A model generated the notes under the pieces. The model saw nothing but the letters and a program-made list of their open reading frames with translations. It made no database searches and had not been told where the DNA came from. The translations under genes and the position numbers were made by a program. From Aspidapion aeneum (Eukaryota > Arthropoda > Insecta > Coleoptera > Brentidae), in the NCBI GenBank assembly GCA_963576565.1, contig CAUYVT010000040.1, positions 62,001 through 126,000 on the forward strand: a DNA stretch of 64,000 nt, read 5' to 3'. Shown here piece by piece: positions 57,041-64,000 of this stretch; positions within the stretch are counted from its first letter, which is position 1; each line of letters opens with the position of its first letter.

Positions 57041-58310
57041 TGATACGTTCGATTTTTTGTAATTAAATATTCTAGTTGTAAATATAAATTTTTATTAAGT
57101 AATTTTAAATATTTGGTCCACTGTATATTATCCGGATTTTGAGCCTGAAATGAGTCTATCTTTTTCTACCGGCCGTCAAGGTTATTGAATGAGCATAGGT
57201 CATTGTCAAAATTTAAAGGTCAGTGTGGTTTTATAGCACCGAGGAAGCGTGTGATATTCGTAAGAATCTCCATTCATTTGGATTCACACTCTTTTCCTCC
57301 AGTTCAGGCATTTATCCTTTGGTTTTAGTTGTTTGGTTACTCAGATATTTGCCGAAGAGCTTAAAATTAGTTTGTTAGTGCTACTGGCCAGTGATACAAC
57401 GTCTCTATTAGTTTTGTGGATACTGACTATGAATAATATGAGAGACGATCTGGTTAAGGTTATGAACATGGACTCCTAAACCCCTCCTGATTTGGAATCT
57501 AGAGTAATATGGTATTTCTTAAGCTTGATCTATTGAGCTTTTATGGTTGAAGCTGTCCAGTTACGGTCCAGTTGGAAAGGACACTTGTAGATAATCCTTG
57601 TATTTATAAAGCAACTCTCCCGCAGCTGATAAATGGAACCTCCAGTGTGGCTGCCAGTCATCCTTTGCTGCTATATAAGTACCCCATAGGGGCGTGCTTT
57701 TCGAAACTATATCGCGTTTAGATTAAACCTTACTAAATGGCTCAATACTATATTGACTAGAATGATCTAGGTCTATGTTTATTATTCTTAAAATGATAGG
57801 CTACTGTGTAGTCAGGAATAAAGCTGACCCGCGTATATAACCGAGTCTAGAAAGCGTCACTTTATCCCTGGTAGGTACAGCTCTCGAGAGTTCTAATATT
57901 TAGAACTAGGTTTACTTAATTATGGTATTAGTTTAGTCATTTAATCATTCTGAACCATTCAAAATTTAACCGTTACTTAAAATAATGTAATACGAATTTA
58001 TTAATTGATTTTCATTAAAATGTAGTAATCGCAATTTAGGATACTTTATTTCAATTTACACATTGACATCATCTGATGCGTGCCTTTGGCAAATATAATT
58101 ATGGAATCCTTAGTGGTTAGGACAATTCCTATAAATCTGGCAACTATCAGTTTGGTTTGAGGTTACGTGGTTAAATAAAACCACTTGGCGCCCTAAAATT
58201 GACATCTTATATTAAAATTTTGGAAAATTGATTCCAAAACTAACCGATGACCGACTCCGACTAGAGACTGGTTCGACCCCGTAACCTAACTTTTAAAAAG
58301 TTACGTAACA
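57041..58310 (+). repeat. Gypsy C 3' LTR (1270 bp)
   Basis: TGATACGTTCG...TTACGTAACA followed by ATGC. The TATATAAG at 57672-57679 is intact. A ~54-base segment present in the 5' LTR is missing. Confidence 0.9.
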
Positions 58311-58314
58311 ATGC

Positions 58315-58539
58315 AGTGAAAATATCGAATTTACCAGTGTAACAATTGGCAGTATTTTAGGATTTGGAGATGGATCTTACGAAGGCAATAAATTGCATAC
58401 TTCGCAAAAGACTACAGAAATTATTAGAGTTAATTCAATATTGATAAATTGTAACATTGCAAATGGATCATATTTCAATGGAGAGCCCACTCACTCAATA
58501 TATGTATTTTTCCCTTTAGCACCAGTCGGATATAAAATT
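58315..58539 (+). pseudogene. Penton-like capsid protein, segment 2
   Basis: Continues the frame of 50084-50386 (SENIEFTSVTIGSILGFG) through a segment conserved in the family (LHTSQKTTEIIRVNSILINCNI, HSIYVFFPLAPVGYKI). It is interrupted by the tandem-repeat array right after the GYKI codons, and the same 12 bases recur at 60365-60376. Confidence 0.75.
58528..58539 (+). repeat. Target-site duplication of the repeat array (left)
   Basis: GGATATAAAATT before the array and again at 60365-60376 after it. In the coding frame it reads GYKI on both sides, so the original gene had one copy. Confidence 0.85.
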
Positions 58540-58827
58540 CGCAACTTTACAAGGAAAAAACTCACAGCCGTTCTCCGTTAGATTAAAAACACTGCACTTG
58601 CATCGAAAAAATTAATTTCATCAGCAAGCCGCGATTCGTAAGATGTACACGAAATAAAACTGAAAATCAAAACTTAAACACTTACCACAACACTAAAATG
58701 CACAACACATAAACGACTGCAAAGCAAACTAAACAAACCAACCTCACTTTTAACGAGATCAGCTGTTCATCTGCCCGCACGTACCCAACCAAAGTATTAA
58801 TAAGTCCGGTTAGGTGTGGTCTGACTA

Positions 58828-58874
58828 GCCACAGACACATGTGTTTCGCTCTTATTAGAGCACATCAGTGTGAC
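58828..58874 (-). ncRNA. Hammerhead-ribozyme-like motif, unit 1
   Basis: On the minus strand: stem I arms GUCACA and UGUGGC (six pairs, one G-U); core CUGAUGU; stem II GCUC/GAGC with a six-base loop; GAA; short stem III (ACA/UGU with CAUG loop); cleavage after GUC at 58834/58833. This copy has UAAUAA in loop II. Core position 9, normally A, is U. Confidence 0.65.
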
Positions 58875-59231
58875 ATAAGTCTTCAAGCTTACAAAGCCTG
58901 GCCGGCAATCTAAAAATAAGAACAAGTCCACCACGGAGCCTTATACATCGCAACTTTACAAGGAAAAAACTCACAGTCGTTCTCCGTTAGATTAAAAACA
59001 CTGCACTTGCATCGAAAAAATTAATTTCATCAGCAAGCCGCGATTCGTAAGATGTACACGAAATACAACTGAAAATCAAAACTTAAATACTTACCACAAC
59101 ACTAAAATGCACAACATATAAACGACTGCAAAGCAAACAAACCAACCTCACTTTTAACGAGATCAGCTGTTCATCTGCCCGCACGTATCCAACCAAAGTA
59201 TTAATAACTCCGGTTAGGTGTGGTCTGACTA

Positions 59232-59278
59232 GCCACAGACACATGTGTTTCGCTCTCATTAGAGCACATCAGTGTGAC
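59232..59278 (-). ncRNA. Hammerhead-ribozyme-like motif, unit 2
   Basis: Same fold as unit 1, loop II UAAUGA. It lies 404 bases from the unit 1 motif. Confidence 0.65.
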
Positions 59279-59635
59279 ATAAGTCTTCAAGCTTACGTGG
59301 ACAAAGCCTGGCCGGCAATCTAAAAATAAGAACAAGTCCACCACGGAGCCTTATAAATCGCAACTTTACAAGGAAAAAACTCACAGCCGTTCTCCGTTAG
59401 ATTAAAAACAAACAATTGCATCGAAAAAATTAATTTTATCAGCAAGCCGCGATTCGTAAGATGTACACGAAATAAAACTGAAAATCAACACCACCACAAC
59501 ACTAAAATGCACAACACATAAACGACTGCAAAGCATACGAAACAAACCAACCTCACTTTAACGAGATCAGCTGTTCATCTGCCCGCACGTACCCAACCAA
59601 AGTATTAATAACTCCGGTTAGGTGTGGTCTGACTA

Positions 59636-59682
59636 GCCACAGACACATGTGTTTCGCTCTCATTAGAGCACATCAGTGTGAC
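59636..59682 (-). ncRNA. Hammerhead-ribozyme-like motif, unit 3
   Basis: Identical to unit 2; 404 bases from it. Confidence 0.65.
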
Positions 59683-60050
59683 ATAAGTCTTCAAGCTTAC
59701 GTGGACAAAGCCTGGCCGGCAATCTAAAAATAAGAACAAGTCCACCACGGAGCCTTATAAATCGCAACTTTACAAGGAAAAAACTCACAGCCGTTCTCCG
59801 TTAGATTAAAAACACTGCACTTGCATCGAAAAAATTAATTTCATCAGCAGGCCGCGATTCGTAAGATGTACACGAAATAAAACTGAAAATCAAAACTTAA
59901 ACACTTACCACAACACTAAAATGCACAACACATAAACGAATGCAAAGCAAACTAAACAAACCAACCTCACTTTTAACGAGATCAGCTGTTCATCTGCCCG
60001 CACGTACCCAACCAAAGTATTAATAACTCCGGTTAGGTGTGGTCTGACTA

Positions 60051-60097
60051 GCCACAGACACATGTGTTTCGCTCTCATTAGAGCACATCAGTGTGAC
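60051..60097 (-). ncRNA. Hammerhead-ribozyme-like motif, unit 4
   Basis: Identical to unit 2; 415 bases from the unit 3 motif. The partial fifth unit ends before the motif. Confidence 0.65.
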
Positions 60098-60364
60098 ATA
60101 AGTCTTCAAGCTTACGTGGACAAAGCCTGGCCGGCAATCTAAAAATAAGAACAAGTCCACCACGGAGCCTTATAAATCGCAACTTTACAAGGAAAAAACT
60201 CACAGCCGTTCTCCGTTAGATTAAAAACAAACAATTGCATCGAAAAAATTAATTTCTTCAGCAAGCCGCGATTCGTAAGATGTACACGAAATAAAACTGA
60301 AAATCAAAATCTTAAACACTTACCACAACACTAAAATGCACAACACATAAACGACTGCTGCATA

Positions 60365-60517
60365 GGATATAAAATTGTTGAAGCACCCCAAAATCTCATC
60401 TATTTCCCAGTCAACGTAAAAACGTTAAGTAACATAACCGTATGGGTTAGGGACCAAAACAATGAATTGATCAATTTTAGTAGATTGCATATAAAAAGGC
60501 AGTGGACGCCATTATAA
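60365..60517 (+). pseudogene. Penton-like capsid protein, segment 3 (C-terminus)
   Basis: Resumes the frame after the array (GYKI, then VEAPQNLIYFPVNVKTLSN, ITVWVRDQNNELINF) and stops at 60515-60517. The TVxVxDQ-N-E-INF ending is the family C-terminus. The last residues (RLHIKRQWTPL) overlap the promoter of the next gene. Confidence 0.75.
60490..60498 (+). promoter_or_regulatory. TATA box of the small basic protein / capsid genes
   Basis: TATAAAAAG, 53 bases before the ATG at 60551. It lies inside the last codons of the penton-like gene, the same arrangement as on the other strand. Confidence 0.55.
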
Positions 60518-60550
60518 AATTATTATTTAAACTGTCGCGTAATAGAAAGC

Positions 60551-60733
60551 ATGGTGCTAAAGTATTTAAGTCAAAACAGTTTTAACTCCCACCAACATAC
60601 CCACGCAAAAAAATCGTATAAAAGAAAGAAAAAAACCAATTCATTAGTTAGTCTTACACCGGCTTCAAAACAGTTAACAAAGACCAACCGCGCTTTCCTG
60701 AGATCACTTGGTTTAAAACTAAGGAGACAATGA
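60551..60733 (+). CDS. Small basic protein preceding the major capsid gene
   Basis: 60 residues, rich in Lys/Arg and His in the middle (KKSYKRKKK), ending in LTKTNRAFLRSLGLKLRR. I recall short ORFs with a similar LTP...FLRSLG-LK ending just upstream of the capsid gene in insect Polintons; function unknown. The stop TGA overlaps the next ATG by four bases (ATGA), which suggests coupled translation. Confidence 0.6.
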   Translation: MVLKYLSQNSFNSHQHTHAKKSYKRKKKTNSLVSLTPASKQLTKTNRAFLRSLGLKLRRQ

Positions 60734-60990
60734 ACTTTTTAAATGTGACAGATAAAATTATTGAGGATAACTCGGTCATAAGATACGAGACCTATTCCTA
60801 CGATCCATTTTCACCCACCAAATTAAACAACAATGACGAAATTAAAATTGTTATACCAGATGTTGAAGCCTACACTTTGCCATGTGAGAGTTATCTATAC
60901 ATTGAAGGACAGCTAACCAATGATGGAAAATTTTCGGAAAACATGAAATTTAGCAACAACCCAATTGCGTTTATGTTTAATAATTGTAAT
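60730..60990 (+). pseudogene. Major capsid protein (double jelly-roll), N-terminal fragment
   Basis: The first about 87 residues match the start of Polinton hexon-like capsid proteins (MNFLNVTDKIIEDNSVIRYETY, DEIKIVIPDVEAYTLPCESYLYIEG, NPIAFMF). A full-length protein would have several hundred more. The similarity stops near 60985-60990, where unrelated sequence leading to a LINE begins. The gene is truncated by insertion or deletion. Confidence 0.75.
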
Positions 60991-61320
60991 TGTAAAAATT
61001 GACCTTGAGATGCACGTATTAAAAATTTGAGCTCCGTATTTTAATTGTTTTTTATGTCGTAAATTACTCTAAATAAATGGTTTTTGTACCTACATGTGCA
61101 GAATTAAACAGCAAAAAATATTTGATGTGTAATATAAACGGGTTTTAATAAATAAATATTGATTTGGTTGAATAATGGTCAGTGAACGACAAACATTTGG
61201 CAATAAAAAAGTTGTCTCGGAATAAACAACATAAAAAGTTATCAGTTCAATGTGTGAGTTTTAATATTAGGGGAGACCGGGCATAATATTTATTTTGCTT
61301 TTATTACGCATAAGTGAAAA
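60991..61320 (+). mobile_element. Probable 5' untranslated region of the LINE
   Basis: AT-rich, without a gene, between the broken capsid gene and LINE ORF1. The exact 5' end of the LINE is not visible and no target duplication can be tested because the 3' end is outside the window. Confidence 0.5.
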
Positions 61321-62115
61321 ATGACAAAAAATTGTTTTGTTTGTGAAATGCAAGTCCTGGATGACGATTCATGTAATTGTGATGGATGTCATTTAACTTT
61401 TCACTGTGGATGTGCAGGTCTTTCAAGATCCGAGAAGATAGTAATGCAGCAGGTAAAGGACAAGCGAGTCCTAAAATTTTATTGCGAAGTGTGTCAGGAA
61501 GGACTTCGAATACTCCCTATATTAAAAAAAAGGATTGATAAAATGGAAGAAAAGTTAAGTAGCTTAGAAATTAATACCCTTGAAAATCAAAGTAACCCCG
61601 AAATGTTGCGTCCCAAAACCAACTATGCATTAGAAGATAATAATAATAGTGGGTCAGATAAACAAGCTGATATTGGCTATAATGATTTTATACAAGAAAT
61701 GAATGAAAGGAAAACTCGTGAAAGAAATGTTATGTTATACAATGTACCAGAATCCAAAAAACAGTTAGTTCAAGATAAGATAAACGATGATAAAAAGCTT
61801 ATTATTAACTTATTACATCCAGTTTTTGATGTGTCTACCAAAATAGTTAAGGTATTGAGAGTTGGGAAACCTGGCGATAAAGTCAGACCCTTGAAAATCA
61901 TAATGGATAACAAACAAACAGCCATTGAAATTATTAAAAATAAAAAGAAGAATACTAATCCCAATATTAGCATTACTTCTGACCTAACACTGGCACAAAG
62001 AAAACATTTAAAACAACTTAGAGAGGAACTTGCCACAAAAAAAGAAAATGGAGAAAATGTTACCATCAAATACATAAAAGCGAACCCCAGAATTGTCAAG
62101 GAAAAAAACCAGTAA
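61321..62115 (+). CDS. LINE ORF1 protein with PHD-like finger
   Basis: 264 residues. N-terminal Cys/His cluster of PHD type (CFVCEMQVLDDDSCNCDGC, FHCGC, FYCEVC) at residues 5-60, then a short coiled coil (about 64-90), then an RRM-like segment (RERNVMLYNVPESK ... VLRVGKPGDKVRPLKIIM) at about 140-215 and a basic tail. This ORF1 layout is known from CR1- and Jockey-type LINEs, where it binds the RNA. The frame is intact. Confidence 0.8.
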   Translation: MTKNCFVCEMQVLDDDSCNCDGCHLTFHCGCAGLSRSEKIVMQQVKDKRVLKFYCEVCQEGLRILPILKKRIDKMEEKLSSLEINTLENQSNPEMLRPKTNYALEDNNNSGSDKQADIGYNDFIQEMNERKTRERNVMLYNVPESKKQLVQDKINDDKKLIINLLHPVFDVSTKIVKVLRVGKPGDKVRPLKIIMDNKQTAIEIIKNKKKNTNPNISITSDLTLAQRKHLKQLREELATKKENGENVTIKYIKANPRIVKEKNQ

Positions 62116-63260
62116 AAACGGGTAACACTAAAAGAGATAATGAGTCAAAGGAAATTCTAATATTCTATCATAACGTAGGTGGCATGAGAACTAAATTAAA
62201 GCACTTTAAAGAGTGGACATTAGCTTGTACACATGATATAATTTTACTATGTGAAACTTGGTTAAATTCAGATTTTTCTGACTCTGAGTTGGGGTTTTCA
62301 AATTTTAATATATATAGAAGTGACCGGGAAAATATAGTTAATAACCACGCAAAACTCGGAGGAGGAACTCTGATTGCTGTTAGAAATAATCTAGTGTCGA
62401 AAAGAATACCATGTGATGACTCGTTGTTGAATCAAGTGTTTATACTTGTCACTTACAATCATGAACAATACCTTATTGGATGCTGTTACATACCTCCTGG
62501 GTCAAATTTGAATATTTATGAAACGTATTGCTCATCTGTGGAAGAAATAAAATGTCGCTATCCAAATGCGAAGCTGATTTTAACTGGCGATTATAATATT
62601 CCTGATGCCAGATGGAGAAATGACGAACATGGTGTTATAGCGGTATGTCCTAGTGGATCTCCCGGTGAAATTATGGGTAATTGCTTTGGCTATCTTGGTA
62701 TGTACCAAAAAAACTTAATTCCTAATAATTTAAACAGATTTTTGGACTTGGTATTTACAAGTGTTGACATGTTGCTTGTGGACAGAGCTGTGGATCCTAT
62801 TGATTCAAGCACCGCGTATCATATACCTCTAGATATTTCATTTAAGATAAAATGTACAAATTTTGTTAAATGTGAAGAGTACTACTATGATTATAAAAAC
62901 GCAGATTATTTTTCTATAAACAATTACATAGCAATTGTCAATTGGGATTCACTTTTTGAATATGATATTGATGAGGCAGTTCAAATATTTTACGACGTTA
63001 TCTATACTGCTATTAATCATTTTGTGCCTCTCAAAAAATTTAAATCTTCGTCATTTCCTAAATGGTTTAGTCCCGAATTGAAACGACTTGTTAGTAAAAA
63101 AAAGTTGGCTCATATCAATTATAAAGAGTCGAAATCAATTGAGGACTATATGGTTTTTTCTCGGTTACGGAGTGAATGTAAACAGCTTACAGCTTTGTGT
63201 CATGATTCATATATTGGCAGAGTTGAGCAAAATATAAATAATAATCCTAGATCTTTTTGA
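62116..63260 (+). pseudogene. LINE ORF2, apurinic endonuclease domain
   Basis: APE-type endonuclease: Asn in FYHNVGGM, Glu in LLCETWL, Asp/Asn in LTGDYNIPDARW. The final motif reads TAYHIPL, where SDH-x-P is usual, so the Asp is replaced. The open frame has no ATG before 62184, inside the first motif, and starts at the stop of ORF1. Expression by reinitiation or frameshifting is likely. TGA at 63258-63260 separates it from the RT. Confidence 0.8.
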
Positions 63261-64000
63261 AATTTTGTAATGATCAAAGAAAAGTTCACTCACTGCCAAT
63301 ATCAATGTTTTTGGGTGATAGAAATAGTGGTAGTCTTCATGAAACTGTAGATCTTTTTTCAGAGCATTTCTCTACTGTTTACAAAAGTGACAATAACGCC
63401 AATCTTCCCCATTATAATTTCGAAAAAACTGTTGATGTGAACCCATTAGTTTTGTCATATTCTGATATTATAAATCGAATTAATGATCTACCCGTTAAAT
63501 TTTCATCAGGTCCAGATGGAATACCATCTCATTTTTTAATTAACTGTGTCTTTACTTTGGCGGTACCCTTGAAATTTTTATTTAACAGATCGTTAGGGTC
63601 TGGGAAATACCCAATTTTTTGGAAAAATAGTTATTTAAAACCAATTTATAAAAATGGAAATAGGGAAAACATTGAAAATTACCGTGCAGTGTGTACTCAG
63701 TCAGAAATCCCTAAACTACTTGATTTCTTAACTACAAAGCATTTATCGTGGGCCTGCAAATCAATAATAATTTCACAACAACACGGGTTTACATCTCAAA
63801 GATCAACAGTTACTAACTTGGGAGTGTATCAAAAACGCATTATCTCGGCTTTTGAGAATCAGCTGCAGGTTGACTCTATCTATACTGACTTTTCCAAAGC
63901 TTTTGATAGAGTCAACTTGCGGTTGCTTCTACATAAGTTAACTGCACTGGGTTTTTCAGATTCCTGGATATCATGGCTTCATAGTTATTTAACCGACCGA
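63260..64000 (+). pseudogene. LINE ORF2, reverse transcriptase (partial, runs off window)
   Basis: The frame shifts by one base at about 63258, then is open to the window end. It has the fingers segment SSGPDGIPSHFL, PIYKNGNRENIENYRAVC, QQHGFTSQRSTVTNL and motif A YTDFSKAFDRVN. The catalytic (F/Y)xDD lies beyond 64000. Type: CR1/Jockey group. Confidence 0.82.

Larger units (their letters stand above)
50387..58310 (+). mobile_element. Gypsy element C, complete but decayed
   Basis: LTR 50387-51710, primer-binding site, gag, pol, polypurine tract, LTR 57041-58310, flanked by ATGC. Gag and the integrase C-terminus show the same organisation as copies A and B (for example VWKRNYVLSNAG versus VWKKNYVLSDAA). 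It is a distant relative with unrelated LTRs. It lies in the same orientation as the penton-like gene. Confidence 0.92.
58540..60359 (-). mobile_element. Tandem array of ~404-415 bp units, candidate retrozyme
   Basis: Four full units start at 58540, 58949, 59359 and 59763, with a partial unit from 60178 to about 60359. The units are nearly identical. Each full unit carries a hammerhead-like motif on the minus strand. The array is bounded by a 12-base target duplication. Metazoan retrozymes are short tandem repeats with type I hammerheads, thought to be mobilised by Penelope-like enzymes; this array fits that description. No protein is encoded. Confidence 0.7.

Noticed and set aside
58393..58581. 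62-codon frame ending in the repeat array
   Set aside because: Its start is an internal codon of the penton-like gene and its last codons are array sequence.
58315..60517. CRISPR-like reading of the regular ~404 bp repeats
   Set aside because: Units are contiguous, long and lack spacers; the DNA is eukaryotic.

Overview
The window is AT-rich, intron-bearing eukaryotic DNA with almost no host coding sequence. It is dominated by retroelements (Ty3/Gypsy, Ty1/Copia, BEL/Pao, a non-LTR LINE) and one degraded Polinton/Maverick element of the adintovirus-like type. This mix, together with a THAP-domain exon pair, fits an arthropod genome, most likely an insect. The species cannot be fixed from the sequence.

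Region 1 (1-22719) is a tandem array of one large Gypsy family. Copy A enters from outside the window and shares its right LTR (6696-9659) with copy B, which ends in a second LTR (19746-22719). The order is internal A - LTR - internal B - LTR. The LTR is about 2.97 kb. The leader between primer-binding site and gag is about 5.2 kb and full of T runs. A and B share the same frameshifts and the same small RT deletion, so the array looks like duplication of an already broken element rather than two independent insertions.

Region 2 (22720-35400) is almost gene-free. It holds two related LINE/SINE-like tails, several inverted-repeat elements, a foldback element made of GAGACGAGA-type arrays, a G-quadruplex-prone tract, degenerate tandem repeats, and a two-exon THAP-domain gene fragment (28220-28778) with a clean GT-AG intron.

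Region 3 (about 35.4-61.0 kb) is a Polinton/adintovirus-like element. Leftward genes, in transcription order, are a minor capsid protein with an N-terminal phospholipase A2 motif and a C-terminal adenovirus pX-like segment, an adenain-like cysteine protease, an A32/FtsK-type packaging ATPase, an uncharacterised Polinton protein, a long coiled-coil (fibre-like) protein, an integrase with chromodomain, and a small terminal ORF. Rightward genes are a penton-like protein, a small basic protein and the start of the major capsid protein. Several genes have their own TATA box. No DNA polymerase B is visible.

Four later insertions, each with a recognisable target duplication, break this element: a Copia element (39471-43852), a 3'-truncated BEL/Pao element (46083-49851), a complete Gypsy element (50387-58310), and an array of ~404-415 bp repeats (58540-60359). 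Each full repeat carries a hammerhead-ribozyme-like motif on the minus strand, which I read as a candidate retrozyme array. The major capsid gene is cut off near 60990 and is followed by a CR1/Jockey-type LINE (about 61.0-64.0 kb) that runs out of the window.
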